DNA of 64,000 bases from CAXXOK01 sp964640955 (GCA_964640955.1 CAZXJI010000017.1:9687-73686), one strand, 5' to 3'. Positions 9,049 to 18,323 are shown, numbered from the stretch's first letter. Numbers and translations are program-made. The notes: a model not told the origin generated them from the letters alone.

Positions 9049-10389
9049 ATGAAAAACCCATCTGCGGAACAGGCGTCCATTTATCAGCTTGCTTTGCGCA
9101 CGTTTACGCCCGAGGGCACGCTGGCCGCGGCCGCCAGGCTGCTCCCTTTCCTGGCCCGGCTCGGGCCCCGGTACATCCAGCTTTCCCCGGTCGTGCTGGC
9201 GGACGACGAGGCGGACCCGGCGACCTGGAGTGAGCGTCAGCTCGCTTCCGGAACGGGAAACCCGAAGAACAACTACCGTATTAAGGATTTCTTCGCTGTG
9301 GACGACGAATACGGCAGCGAAAGCGATCTGCGCGATTTTGTCCACACGGCCCACAGGCTTGGGATCGGCGTGCTGCTGGACCTGGTGTATTACCACTGCG
9401 GCCCCAACGCGGTGTTCCTGCGGGAGCACCCCGATTTCGTCCGGCGCAACGCGGACGGGACCGCGTTCACGGGCGAATGGCATTTCCCGGTGCTGAACTA
9501 CGAGTGTGCGGAACTGAGGGAATACCTGTGGCGGAACATGGTCTACTTTGTCAAAGAGTTCGACGTCGACGGCTACCGCTGCGACGTGGGCGACAAGGTC
9601 CCGCTGGATTTCTGGGCCGAAGGCGCCAGGCGTGTCCGCGCCCTCAAACCGGACGTGTTTCTGCTGTGCGAAGGGCGCGACCCGGAATACCTGAAGGTGT
9701 TCGACGCGAACTATTTCTACGACGGCGCTTTCGACGCGGTACCGGTGGCGCAGGGCAAAATGACCGCGGACACGTTCGCCCGGAAATGGGAAGCGTGCCG
9801 TCAAACGCTTCCGGCGGGCGGGCGCATGCTCCATTTCATCGACAACCACGACGTGGCGAGCGACTGTTTTGAGAACCGCCATGAAAAAACGATCGGCACG
9901 GCCGGCGTGGAGGCGCTGCTGGTGCTCGATTTCCTGCTGGACGGCGTGCCCTTCGTTTTCAACGGCTACGAGGTGGCCGACGAGCTGAAGCACAGCATGT
10001 TCGCCAACCGCTTTTACGGCCACGACGCGGTGCTCAACTGGGCCAACGCCCTGTGCGAGAAGGGTCGCCGCCGGATGACGCTGATGGAGACGCTTTTCCG
10101 GCTTCGCCGGGAGTGCCCGGCGCTGCGATCCACGGAGCTTGGCTGGCATACGCACAGCGCCCCGAAAAGCGCGCTGGTCTTTACGCGCCCCGACCCCCAA
10201 AGCGCCCTTTTCGTAGCCGTCAACATGACCCGCGAACCCGTCGCGCTGGAGGTGGGGGCGCTCCCGCCCTACCTGCACCTGATGGAGACGGTGCTAAGGG
10301 AAAACGCGAGCTGGCGCTTTACCGGGGACCGAATGCAGGTCCAGCTGCTCGGCTTCGGCTACCTGGTGGGCTCCTACGCCGAAAAATGA
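9049..10389 (+). CDS. Glycoside hydrolase family 13 (alpha-amylase family) protein
   Basis: A cytoplasmic-looking 446-aa alpha-glucosidase or alpha-amylase family enzyme. The barrel carries the conserved regions: LLDLVYYHCG (region I), the nucleophile in GYRCDVGDK (Asp179), the acid/base in LLCEGRD (Glu208) and the transition-state stabiliser in FIDNHD (Asp268). A short C-terminal beta domain follows. It is smaller than most amylases and lacks visible secretion or starch-binding modules. An oligosaccharide hydrolase or transferase acting on imported substrate is therefore likely; specificity is unknown. The gene begins 18 nt after the GH38 stop with ACAGGAGG upstream. Confidence 0.85.
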   Translation: MKNPSAEQASIYQLALRTFTPEGTLAAAARLLPFLARLGPRYIQLSPVVLADDEADPATWSERQLASGTGNPKNNYRIKDFFAVDDEYGSESDLRDFVHTAHRLGIGVLLDLVYYHCGPNAVFLREHPDFVRRNADGTAFTGEWHFPVLNYECAELREYLWRNMVYFVKEFDVDGYRCDVGDKVPLDFWAEGARRVRALKPDVFLLCEGRDPEYLKVFDANYFYDGAFDAVPVAQGKMTADTFARKWEACRQTLPAGGRMLHFIDNHDVASDCFENRHEKTIGTAGVEALLVLDFLLDGVPFVFNGYEVADELKHSMFANRFYGHDAVLNWANALCEKGRRRMTLMETLFRLRRECPALRSTELGWHTHSAPKSALVFTRPDPQSALFVAVNMTREPVALEVGALPPYLHLMETVLRENASWRFTGDRMQVQLLGFGYLVGSYAEK

Positions 10390-10419
10390 CGGTTTCTGAA
10401 GAAAGGATGAGGGGAACAT

Positions 10420-11766
10420 ATGCGGGAAACGACACGGGCGGTGGATCCGCGCAGCCTGAAAATCACCGATATGCGCTTTGCGGATATCGACGGCGCGCCC
10501 AAGCGCTGCACGCTGATGAAAATAATGACCAATCAGGGGCTGGTCGGGTACGGCGAGGTACGGGACGCCGCAAGCAAGACCTACGCGCTGATGCTGAAAA
10601 GCCGCCTGCTGGGAGAGAACCCCTGCGACGTGGACCGGCTGTTTCACAAAATCAAGCAGTTCGGCGGTCCTTCCCGGCAGGGCGGCGGCGTATCCGGCGT
10701 GGAGATCGCCCTGTGGGACCTGGCCGGCAAAGCCTACGGCGTGCCCCTTTATCAGCTCCTGGGCGGCAAGTACCGGGACGCCGTGCGCGTCTACAGCGAT
10801 ACCGACGTGGAGGGCAAGCACACGGGGCGCGACATGGGACTGGCGCTCAAAAAGCGTATGGAGATGGGCTTTACCTTTCTGAAGATGGATCTGGGCATCG
10901 GGCTGCTGCTGGACGAGCCGGGAACCATCTGCGCGCCGCTGGGGCTTATCGAGGACATGAAGCAAAACGCGCCCCACGTGCTGAACACGCAGGGCGGATC
11001 CGTAACCGCCGATATGGTGAAGCGGCGCAGAAGCTACGACCTCGTCAACACCGCCCATCCCTTCACGGGTATCCACCTGACGGAAAAGGGACTGGATTAC
11101 CTGGAACGGTACGTTCGGGAAGTGCGGGATATCATCGGTTACGAAGTTCCGCTGGCGATCGACCACTTCGGGCACGTCGCGCCGGAAGACTGCATCCGTT
11201 TCGCCCGCCGCATGGAAAGCTACAACCTGGCCTGGATGGAGGACATGGTTCCCTGGATGTATACCGACGCGTACGTCCGCCTGCGCAACGCCACCACCGT
11301 TCCGGTGTGCACCGGCGAGGACATTTACTTGAAGGAAGACTTCGAAAAGCTCATCAAGGCCGGCGGCGTATCGGTGATCCACCCGGACGTGCTGACCTGC
11401 GGCGGAGCGCTGGAGCTGAAGAAGATCGCGGATATCGCGGACGAGAACGGCGTGGCCGTGGCCGTCCATATGGCGGAAAGCCCCGTGGGCTGCCTGGCGG
11501 CCGTGCACGCGGCGGCGGCCATGCACAACGTGCTGGCGGTGGAGTTCCACTCGGTGGACGTTCCCTGGTGGCAGGATATCGTCAACGGCCCGCCCAAGCC
11601 CCTGATCCGGAACGGCTACATTCAGGTTCCGGAAGGGCCGGGCCTGGGCATCGAAAGCCTGAACGAGGACCTGATCCGGGCGCACGTGAACCCCGCGATC
11701 CCCGGCCTGTGGGAATCCACCGAATCCTGGGACAGGGAGTTTTCAAACGATCGAATCTGGAGTTGA
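10420..11766 (+). CDS. Enolase-superfamily sugar-acid dehydratase (mandelate racemase/muconate lactonizing family)
   Basis: 448 aa. The N-terminal capping domain (to about residue 130) has the GLVGYGEVRDA strand, and the barrel shows three acidic magnesium ligands: Asp248 (AIDHFG), Glu274 (MEDMVP) and Glu300 (TGED). Lys155 of LKMD is the candidate base on strand 2, and His350 (AVHMAES) resembles the catalytic His of the acid-sugar dehydratases. Known relatives dehydrate aldonates such as galactonate, gluconate or mannonate to 2-keto-3-deoxy acids; which acid is used here cannot be read. It lies between GH13 and an RraA-family gene, which is compatible with the next step being aldol cleavage. 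The start follows AAAGGATGAGGGGAACAT. Confidence 0.85.
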   Translation: MRETTRAVDPRSLKITDMRFADIDGAPKRCTLMKIMTNQGLVGYGEVRDAASKTYALMLKSRLLGENPCDVDRLFHKIKQFGGPSRQGGGVSGVEIALWDLAGKAYGVPLYQLLGGKYRDAVRVYSDTDVEGKHTGRDMGLALKKRMEMGFTFLKMDLGIGLLLDEPGTICAPLGLIEDMKQNAPHVLNTQGGSVTADMVKRRRSYDLVNTAHPFTGIHLTEKGLDYLERYVREVRDIIGYEVPLAIDHFGHVAPEDCIRFARRMESYNLAWMEDMVPWMYTDAYVRLRNATTVPVCTGEDIYLKEDFEKLIKAGGVSVIHPDVLTCGGALELKKIADIADENGVAVAVHMAESPVGCLAAVHAAAAMHNVLAVEFHSVDVPWWQDIVNGPPKPLIRNGYIQVPEGPGLGIESLNEDLIRAHVNPAIPGLWESTESWDREFSNDRIWS

Positions 11767-11785
11767 AAGGAATGACGGAACCGTG

Positions 11786-12688
11786 ATGCACTTCAACGTC
11801 AAAGAGGATATCATCCAGTTAACAAGCCGTTGGACGGGGAAACGGATGGAGGACGGCCGCCCCTACGTGGAGGATCGATATCTGGACGCGCTTAAGGGCA
11901 TGACTCTGGAGGAGGCGTGGAAACCCATCTATCTGATGGGCTACGAGAATCAGTTTGAAGGCCGCCTGCACCTTTTGCACGACGACGGCCGCAAGCTGAT
12001 CGGCCGCGCCGTAACCTGCACCTACGTGCCTACCCGGCCCGACCTGCACGAAACCATGTTCGCCGTCGGCGGCGAGGAAGGCCGCAAGGGCAATTACAAC
12101 CAGTGGGTTATCGATTCGCTGGTGGAACGGGACGTGGTGGTGTGCGACCTGTACGACAAGGTCTATAAGGGCACCTTTCTGGGCGGCAATCTGACCACGG
12201 CGATCCGCGCCCACACCAAAACCGGCGGCGGCGTCGTCTGGGGCGGCATCCGGGACGTGGAGCAGATGCGGGGCGTGGAAGGGGTGCAGGTGTACTACCG
12301 CGGAATCGACCCCACCCCCATACGGGAAGTGATCATGACCGGCTTTAACAGCACCTGCCGCATCGGCAACGCGGTCTGCCTGCCGGGCGACGTGGTGTTC
12401 GGGGCGGCCAGCGGGGTGCTGTTCATCCCCAGCCACCTGGTGGAGGCCGTGGTCAACGGCGCGGCGAAAACGCACATCAAAGACGACTTCGGGTTTGAGA
12501 TGATCGGGCAGAACCGACTGACCACCGCCCAGATCGACAAGAACACCTGGACGGAGGAAATGCTGGATATGCTGATGGATTTCATCCGCACGGATCCCCG
12601 CGGGGAGCCCTATCGCAACCTGGATTGGTCAGTAGAATATAATTTAGCTCGGAACGGCGATCCGAACGACACGCAAACAATGTTGTAA
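11786..12688 (+). CDS. RraA-family protein (possible aldolase/decarboxylase)
   Basis: About 300 aa, with the RraA fold (once annotated dimethylmenaquinone methyltransferase-like) over residues 30-230. The family's glycine-rich active-site loop and metal/pyruvate-binding residues appear in GVVWGGIRDVEQMRG (the GxxxDR-like segment has R-D here). Characterised relatives of this fold include HMG/CHA aldolase and oxaloacetate decarboxylase, so a class II pyruvate aldolase acting on a 2-keto-3-deoxy acid is a reasonable inference beside a sugar-acid dehydratase. The ~60-residue C-terminal extension is longer than minimal RraA. Start is uncertain: ATG 11786 or the adjacent GTG 11783; AAAGGA at 11765 is slightly far. 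Confidence 0.75.
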   Translation: MHFNVKEDIIQLTSRWTGKRMEDGRPYVEDRYLDALKGMTLEEAWKPIYLMGYENQFEGRLHLLHDDGRKLIGRAVTCTYVPTRPDLHETMFAVGGEEGRKGNYNQWVIDSLVERDVVVCDLYDKVYKGTFLGGNLTTAIRAHTKTGGGVVWGGIRDVEQMRGVEGVQVYYRGIDPTPIREVIMTGFNSTCRIGNAVCLPGDVVFGAASGVLFIPSHLVEAVVNGAAKTHIKDDFGFEMIGQNRLTTAQIDKNTWTEEMLDMLMDFIRTDPRGEPYRNLDWSVEYNLARNGDPNDTQTML

Positions 12689-12728
12689 TGCTTTGCTTTT
12701 GAAGAGAATATGGGAAGGTGATACTAAG

Positions 12729-12760
12729 GAAGATAATTGATTTATTTCAGAAGATAATTG
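12729..12760 (+). promoter_or_regulatory. Tandem 11-bp direct repeat, candidate activator operator
   Basis: GAAGATAATTG occurs at 12729-12739 and again at 12750-12760, exactly 21 bp apart (two helical turns). The downstream copy abuts the expected -35 position of the promoter with -10 at 12784. This spacing and placement are typical of AraC-family class II activator sites. Confidence 0.55.
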
Positions 12761-12789
12761 TAGATATCCAAAAGAGCCGGGTGTACAAT
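12761..12789 (+). promoter_or_regulatory. Promoter of sugar-binding protein/permease operon
   Basis: TACAAT (12784-12789) is a good -10. With a 17-bp spacer the -35 would be TAGATA (12761-12766), which is poor, consistent with dependence on an activator bound to the adjacent direct repeats. Confidence 0.5.
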
Positions 12790-12845
12790 ATGCACAAAAG
12801 TGGTTGTGGTAAACCACGAAAACCGAATAAGAAGGAGAAGATCTT

Positions 12846-14270
12846 ATGAAAGGGAAATTGTCTGTCCTCGTATGCTTTGCCTTGGCGGTGTCGATGCTCT
12901 TCTGCGGAAGCGCCTTCGCCACGGGCTATCAGGTAGCGACCGAAACGCTCACCACGAGCGGATACCAGGTGAACGAATCCTTGGACCAGAGCGAGCCGAT
13001 CACGCTCAACGTTTTCGGCCCCGGCATCTTTGCCTCTTCCGGTGCAGAAGGGGTAACGGATCTGGTAAGCGGCATCTACAAGCCCGGCTACAATGAGATC
13101 ATCGCCCGTTGGAACGAGCTGTATCCCAACGTGACGCTCTCCATCGAGGGCTGTGCCTGGGACAGCTGGCAAAGCGCCATTACCACCGCATGCCTCAGCG
13201 GCGATGTGGACGTGATTATGCACGGCGCGACCATGACCGACCTGACGGAGGATTTGAGCACCTATCTGGAGAATGATCCCGACTATAAGAACAGCATCTA
13301 TGCGACCGCGTCCCGCCGCACCACGGCCGCACCGGACGTGTATAAGGTTTCCGGCATCTCGCTGACGCTGTCCCCGGCCGTGGTCTGGCTGGATACGAAG
13401 ATCTTCGAGGACTACGGCGTCACCCTGCCCACCGGAGACTGGACGTATGACGACGTGCTGTCCATCGCGGCCCAGCTGACCGGCACGGATCCCGTGACCG
13501 GGGAGCAGACCTACGGCCTGCAGATGTTCGCCGCCGGCGGCTCCAACCTGTGGTTCGACTACGTGCAGGCTGCCAACTCCCTGGGCGCCAAGGTGTTCAC
13601 CTACGGCCCCACCCTGGCCGACTGCACCGTGAACTACATGAGCGACGAGAGCATCGCCGCCTTCCAGCTGATCGCCAACGAGGCCGCCTACGCCAGCCCC
13701 GAGAGCAAAGAGGGCATCGCCGTAAGCGAGACCCTCAACGGCACCAACAACTGGGCCATGCTGTTCCGCGAAGGCCCGGTGAGCGCTTACTTCGAAATGC
13801 AGGCCGCCGGCCTGGACGGCCGCTACGTGGCCGTGAACATGCCGCTATGCACCGCCGGCGAATACAAGGGCATTCCCACGCCCCACGCCGGTGACAACAA
13901 CATGGCCATCTACAAGGATTCCACCAAGAAGGACTGGGCCTGGGAGTTCATCAAGTTCATGACCACGGACGACGTAGCCACCAAGTGGGTGGTCGCGAAC
14001 CAGAACTATCCCAACAACAAGAACGGCAAGCAGTACGTGGAGGACCTGGTGGGTGAGAACCTGACCTCCGCTATGGACTACTGCCTGGGCTCCCTGCCGG
14101 CGAACTACAACAACGCCACCAACGACGTGTTCAACAACGTGAGCTTCGGCTCCGTTACCAACACGCTGATCACGGCCGTGGACAATGTGATCAACGGCTA
14201 TATGACGCCCACGGAAGCCGCGCAGTCCATGCAGGATTATGTAGACGAGTACCTGAGCTCCCTGCAATAA
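12846..14270 (+). CDS. Extracellular sugar-binding protein (ABC family 1)
   Basis: A 474-aa exported solute-binding protein. It has a classical signal peptide (basic MKGK, hydrophobic LSVLVCFALAVSML, cleavage probably after GSAFA). The cysteine in the h-region is not in a lipobox, so a lipid anchor is not supported. The mature protein has the family 1 binding-protein pattern (NELYPNVTLSIEG; GDVDVIMHG; WAWEFIKFM near the C-terminus). It is the first gene of an operon with two permeases and an FAD oxidoreductase. AGAAGGAGAAG precedes the ATG. A strong hairpin follows the stop. Ligand unknown. Confidence 0.9.
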   Translation: MKGKLSVLVCFALAVSMLFCGSAFATGYQVATETLTTSGYQVNESLDQSEPITLNVFGPGIFASSGAEGVTDLVSGIYKPGYNEIIARWNELYPNVTLSIEGCAWDSWQSAITTACLSGDVDVIMHGATMTDLTEDLSTYLENDPDYKNSIYATASRRTTAAPDVYKVSGISLTLSPAVVWLDTKIFEDYGVTLPTGDWTYDDVLSIAAQLTGTDPVTGEQTYGLQMFAAGGSNLWFDYVQAANSLGAKVFTYGPTLADCTVNYMSDESIAAFQLIANEAAYASPESKEGIAVSETLNGTNNWAMLFREGPVSAYFEMQAAGLDGRYVAVNMPLCTAGEYKGIPTPHAGDNNMAIYKDSTKKDWAWEFIKFMTTDDVATKWVVANQNYPNNKNGKQYVEDLVGENLTSAMDYCLGSLPANYNNATNDVFNNVSFGSVTNTLITAVDNVINGYMTPTEAAQSMQDYVDEYLSSLQ

Positions 14271-14318
14271 CGCCGCGCGGAGCGCAAGCTGCGTAACAGC
14301 CATACGCCACAGCAATAC

Positions 14319-14347
14319 GGGAGGATGGAACTCATCGCCATCCTCCC
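14319..14347 (+). other. Intercistronic hairpin after sugar-binding protein gene
   Basis: GGGAGGATGG (14319-14328) and CCATCCTCCC (14338-14347) form a perfect 10-bp stem with a 9-nt loop, between the binding-protein stop and the permease start. No T-run follows, so this looks like an mRNA-stability or attenuation element, not a full terminator. Confidence 0.6.
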
Positions 14348-14391
14348 TGTTGCGTGGGGGATTCCCGCATGCCAGAAAGGGGGGACAGCCC

Positions 14392-15339
14392 ATGCAAAAA
14401 AGACGGCTAAAGATGAAGGACGTCAAAAAGAACCTTACCTGGTATTCCTTCATTATCGTCAGCCTGATCGCGCTTTGCATTCTCGTCTATTATCCCACGA
14501 TCCGCACCTTTTACTTTTCCACCACCAGCATGGGAACCTACGGCACCGATTATACCCACGTGGGAGCTCAGAACTTCAGAACGCTGCTGACCTCCTCCGC
14601 CTTTCTCAAGGCGCTCAAAAACACGGCGCTGCTGGCTTTGTACGGCCTCCTCACCATTCCTTTCGGCTTTTTGCTTGCCAACGCCATCAACGGCCTCGGG
14701 CGGACGAAGCTGCAAAGCTTCTTTCGCATCACGTTTTATCTGCCCAACATCATTACGGGCGTCAGCGTCGTGCTGATTTTCCAGTACGTGCTCAAAGGCA
14801 ACGGCGGCCTGCTCAACCAGTTCCTTTCCTGGCTGCTTCAAATGAAAATCACCACCGGGTGGATCACCAACCCGTTCCTGTCCCATATCGGCGCCACCAT
14901 CCTCTGGATATGGATGAACCTGGGCTTCTCGATGCTTTTGAACCTGGCGAGCCTTCAATCCATCCCCACGGAAATCTACGACGCGGCCTCCGTGGACGGG
15001 GCCAACACCTTCACCCGGATGTTTTACATCACGATTCCCCAAATGAAGCCCTGCTTTTCCTTCCTGCTGATTACCGGCATCATCAACGGTTTCTCCCGTT
15101 TCACCGACCTGTATATTCTGGGCGGCAACGCCTGCGCAGGCCGCCCCAACGGGACGCTGCAGACGATCTTAATGTATATTTACCAGTACAGTTTCGAGTC
15201 CCCGCGTTACGGGCTGTCCTCCGCGGGCGCCGTGATCCTGTTCGTTATTGTTTTCCTCGTTACGTTGATCAATGTGAAAATGTCCGGCTTTTTGGGAGGA
15301 GGCGTTAAGCGTGAAGGTAAGCATATCCAAGCGAAATAG
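14392..15339 (+). CDS. Sugar ABC transporter permease, MalF/UgpA type
   Basis: A 315-aa integral-membrane subunit with six predicted helices. The ATPase-contact loop is IYDAASVDGANTF followed by YITIPQ. The ATG at 14392 is chosen because AGAAAGGGGGG lies 7 nt upstream; in-frame upstream codons back to a TTG at 14350 have no ribosome site. It overlaps the next permease by 29 bp, a common sign of coupled translation in permease pairs. It works with the binding protein at 12846 and the permease at 15311; no ATPase gene is nearby. Confidence 0.9.
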   Translation: MQKRRLKMKDVKKNLTWYSFIIVSLIALCILVYYPTIRTFYFSTTSMGTYGTDYTHVGAQNFRTLLTSSAFLKALKNTALLALYGLLTIPFGFLLANAINGLGRTKLQSFFRITFYLPNIITGVSVVLIFQYVLKGNGGLLNQFLSWLLQMKITTGWITNPFLSHIGATILWIWMNLGFSMLLNLASLQSIPTEIYDAASVDGANTFTRMFYITIPQMKPCFSFLLITGIINGFSRFTDLYILGGNACAGRPNGTLQTILMYIYQYSFESPRYGLSSAGAVILFVIVFLVTLINVKMSGFLGGGVKREGKHIQAK

Positions 15340-16153
15340 ACGGTCGCGCATTTTCTCGGCGGTCGTTTTGGGGCTCATCCTCTGGATGATCCTGATGCCT
15401 TTATGGTGGAGCGTCACGCTGTCTTTCGACGGAAACGCCATTACCGAGCTCCCGCCGTTTTCGTGGTTCCCATCTTCGCCCACGTTGAAGAACTACCAAT
15501 ACGCCTCGGAAATGATCGACATGGTGCGCTATTACGTCAACACGCTGTTCATCGCCGTGGTCAACACCGTTATCTCCGTGTTTTTCGCGCTGATGTGCGG
15601 CTATGCTTTCGCTAAGGGCGAGTTTTTCGGGAAGAAGTTCTGGTACTTCTTCATGCTGGCCGTGATGATGATCCCCTTCGAATCGCGCATGATACCGCTC
15701 TATCTGCAGTATAACGGCTGGGGGATGATCAACACCTACTGGCCGCTCATACTGGGCAACGTGGCTTATGTGTACGGCATTTTCTTCGCCTGCCAGAACA
15801 TCGCCGCCCTGCCGGATTCCCTGCGGGAATCGGCCTACCTGGACGGGGCCGGCGAGTGGAAGGTGTTCTTCCGCATCATTCTGCCGCTTTGCAAGCCCGT
15901 TATCGCGGCGCTGAGCATATTGCAGATCGTGGCGCAGTGGAACTCCTACCTGTGGCCCATGATCGTGATACGCTCCTCGGAAAAACAGCTGCTCTCCGTA
16001 GGCGTGTCCCTTTTCAACGCGCAGGAAAACACGATCTACTACGGGCCGCGCATGGCCGTGGCCGTGCTGAGCGCCATCCCGCTGATCATCGCCTTCCTCT
16101 TCCTGCAGAAATACATCGTCCAAAGCGTGGCGCTGTCCGGTATCAAACAATAA
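15311..16153 (+). CDS. Sugar ABC transporter permease, MalG/UgpE type
   Basis: The partner permease, 280 aa. The MalG-type features are a short cytoplasmic N-terminus, FALMCGYAFAKGEFFGKK, an EAA loop (LRESAYLDGAGEWK followed by IILPLCKP) and the terminal SVALSGIKQ. Start GTG at 15311 with GGGAGGAGGCG upstream, inside the previous gene. Together the two form the membrane channel for the imported sugar. Confidence 0.9.
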   Translation: MKVSISKRNRRSRIFSAVVLGLILWMILMPLWWSVTLSFDGNAITELPPFSWFPSSPTLKNYQYASEMIDMVRYYVNTLFIAVVNTVISVFFALMCGYAFAKGEFFGKKFWYFFMLAVMMIPFESRMIPLYLQYNGWGMINTYWPLILGNVAYVYGIFFACQNIAALPDSLRESAYLDGAGEWKVFFRIILPLCKPVIAALSILQIVAQWNSYLWPMIVIRSSEKQLLSVGVSLFNAQENTIYYGPRMAVAVLSAIPLIIAFLFLQKYIVQSVALSGIKQ

Positions 16154-16167
16154 CGAGGTGACTGAGG

Positions 16168-17367
16168 GTGAACAGGATCAAGGAACCCGCCCGCGAGCTG
16201 CCCGCGCAGGCTGCCTGCGACGTGCTGGTGGCCGGCGGCGGGGTTGCGGGCATCGCGGCGGCGCTGGCCGCCGCCCGCTCCGGCGCGGACGTGCTGCTGG
16301 TGGAAAAGCAGTGCGTGCTGGGAGGGCTTGCCACCTCGGGCCTCGTTACGATTTATCTTCCCCTGTGCGACGGCAGGGGATGCCAGATGTCCTACGGCAT
16401 CGCGGAGGAGCTGTTCCGCCTGTCCGTCGTCCACGGCGCGCAGGACCGGTATCCCTCCGCCTGGCTTGCGGGGAACGACCGGGAAGCCCGCGCGAAGCAG
16501 CGCTTCGAGGTGCAGTTCAACCCCGTGTATTTCATGCTGGAGACGGAGAGGCTTTTGCTGGAGGAAGGCGTGCGCATCCTGTACGATACGCGCATCTGCG
16601 ACGTGCACACCCAAAACGGGCGGCTGGACGCGGTCGTGGTGGAAAACCGGGACGGCCGCAGCGCCGTGCGCTGCAAGGCGGCGGTAGACGCGAGCGGCGA
16701 AGCCCTGCTCTTTCGGGAGGCGGGTGAAGCCACCCGGCCCCACGGGCGCGGCAACCTGCTTTCCGGCTGGTATTACGCCTCTACGCCCGGCGGGCTGAAG
16801 CTGACCATGCTGGGCTTTGCGGACGCCGCGCCGGAAAGCGAACGCGATTCGGCCCGACCCCTGTCGGACCGCCGCTTCAGCGGGGACAGCGCCGCCGATA
16901 TCTGTGATTTTTTGACCCGATCCCACGCGGCGACCCTTGCGCACGTGCTGGAAAAGGCCGGGGAGGACGGCCGGATCGAACCGGCGGAGATGCCCCACAT
17001 GCCGCAGTACCGCATGACCCGCTGCCTGTGCGGAGCCGTGCGGCTGACGGAGGCGCAAAACGGCGCCGCGGCCGAGTGCAGCGTGGGGATGATCGGCGAC
17101 TGGCGCAAAAGAGGACCCCGCTTTGAAATTCCTTTCGGGGCCCTGTACGGAGACCGGTTTGAAAACGTGTTCGCCGCGGGCCGGTGCATCAGCGTGGACG
17201 ACGGCACGTGGGACGTGATTCGCGCCATCCCCGCCTGCGCGGTGACCGGGCAGGCCGCCGGCACCGCCGCCGCACTGGCGCCAGAAAAGGGCCGCGTTTC
17301 GGGCGCGCTTTTGCAGCGGCGTCTGCGCGAAGCCGGGCAAAGGCTCACCTTCGGCGAGGCGGGCTGA
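16168..17367 (+). CDS. FAD-dependent oxidoreductase
   Basis: A 399-aa flavoprotein. The dinucleotide-binding fold is at the N-terminus: VLVAGGGVAGIAAALAAARS, then the ribose-binding glutamate in LLVEK. This is followed by GGLATSGLV, typical of the large FAD_oxidored family (PF12831-type) common in carbohydrate loci. The C-terminal FAD motif is FAAGRCISVDDGTWDVIRAI. The family's reactions are largely uncharacterised; oxidation of a sugar or sugar-derived compound is inferred from the neighbours. The start is GTG 16168 following CGAGGTGACTGAGG, 14 bp after the permease stop, so it is co-transcribed with the importer. Confidence 0.8.
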   Translation: MNRIKEPARELPAQAACDVLVAGGGVAGIAAALAAARSGADVLLVEKQCVLGGLATSGLVTIYLPLCDGRGCQMSYGIAEELFRLSVVHGAQDRYPSAWLAGNDREARAKQRFEVQFNPVYFMLETERLLLEEGVRILYDTRICDVHTQNGRLDAVVVENRDGRSAVRCKAAVDASGEALLFREAGEATRPHGRGNLLSGWYYASTPGGLKLTMLGFADAAPESERDSARPLSDRRFSGDSAADICDFLTRSHAATLAHVLEKAGEDGRIEPAEMPHMPQYRMTRCLCGAVRLTEAQNGAAAECSVGMIGDWRKRGPRFEIPFGALYGDRFENVFAAGRCISVDDGTWDVIRAIPACAVTGQAAGTAAALAPEKGRVSGALLQRRLREAGQRLTFGEAG

Positions 17368-17382
17368 GGCTTCGACTTTTCG

Positions 17383-18276
17383 CTAATAGATGTTGAGCAT
17401 CTTCTTGCGGTATTCGCTGGGGGACTGGCCGTTGACTTTGCGAAACGCCCGGTTGAAGTTGGCCAGGGTGTTGAAGCCGCATTTTTCGCAGATGTCGGTG
17501 ACGGGTTCCTGAGTTTCCCGCAGGTAATGGCTGGCCAGGTCCACCCGCTTGATGGTGATGTACTCCCAGATGGTCATGCCGTAGGTTTCTTTGAAGAGGG
17601 CGCACAGATAGGAGCGGCTGATATGCGCCTCCTGGGCGAGCGAATCCAGCGTAAGCTGCTCGTAGAGGTGTTTGAGGATATAGTTGATCACCGTTTCCAA
17701 CTCGGCAAAATGCTGGCGGCCGGTTTTCGCCCTGCCCGTTTCCGCCTCGGCAGGGGGAAAGCTGCGCATGAGCAGGATCATAATCTGCAGGAGGTTACAC
17801 CATACGGACAGGGGAAACTCCGTGTCCTGCGTGCGGAATTCCTCCACGACGGAGTCCAGCAGCGGGCAGATTTTCCCATAGGGCGGCTGGCCGGGCTGGA
17901 GGTGGTAGGCTTTCCCCGCCAGGTCCATGACGAAATTGCGCAGGTTGTTTTTCGTAATGGGCGTGTTGCCGCTGTCCCACAAAAGGCGGGGATCGAAGTG
18001 CAGGTTGATCAGCTCGATGTCGCTGTCGTAGGAGACCTTTTGGATGATGTGGTCGGCGTTGCTGCCGAACAGAAGCACGTCTCCCGGGGCAAATGGGAAC
18101 TGGCGCTTTCCGGACAGGTAGGTGCCGGAGCCCTTCAGGTAGAACCCCAGCTCGATTTCGGTATGATGGTGCTCCGTAAGCCAGATTTTTTCCTTGACGT
18201 TGATGTACACCCGCGTATAGCGAATCAGGAACGAATTCGCATACTCGCTGTGGAGCGCGTAGCTTTCGGTGATCAT
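17383..18276 (-). CDS. AraC-family transcriptional regulator
   Basis: 297 aa. The N-terminal cupin sensor has HHHTEIELGFYLKGSG and FAPGDVLLFGSNADH. The C-terminal ~100 residues hold the two HTH motifs (SLAQEAHISRSYLCALFKE and DICEKCGFNTLANFNRAFR), ending in the family signature GQSPSEYRKKM. It diverges from the GH10-GH2 operon at 18379 and ends 15 bp from the FAD oxidoreductase, facing it. Either operon, or the direct-repeat promoter at 12729, could be its target. ATG 18276 has GAGG about 11 nt upstream. Confidence 0.9.
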   Translation of the reverse strand: MITESYALHSEYANSFLIRYTRVYINVKEKIWLTEHHHTEIELGFYLKGSGTYLSGKRQFPFAPGDVLLFGSNADHIIQKVSYDSDIELINLHFDPRLLWDSGNTPITKNNLRNFVMDLAGKAYHLQPGQPPYGKICPLLDSVVEEFRTQDTEFPLSVWCNLLQIMILLMRSFPPAEAETGRAKTGRQHFAELETVINYILKHLYEQLTLDSLAQEAHISRSYLCALFKETYGMTIWEYITIKRVDLASHYLRETQEPVTDICEKCGFNTLANFNRAFRKVNGQSPSEYRKKMLNIY

Positions 18277-18323
18277 ATCGTCCGGAACCTCAATTCGTTT
18301 GGTTTCACTCGCCGCCTGCCCTC

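Noticed and set aside
6253..10278. A very long minus-strand open frame (1341 codons) opposite GH38 and GH13
   Set aside because: It is antisense to two well-recognised enzymes with catalytic motifs; its composition (Arg, Gly, Val, His rich) is that of the complement of GC-rich coding DNA.
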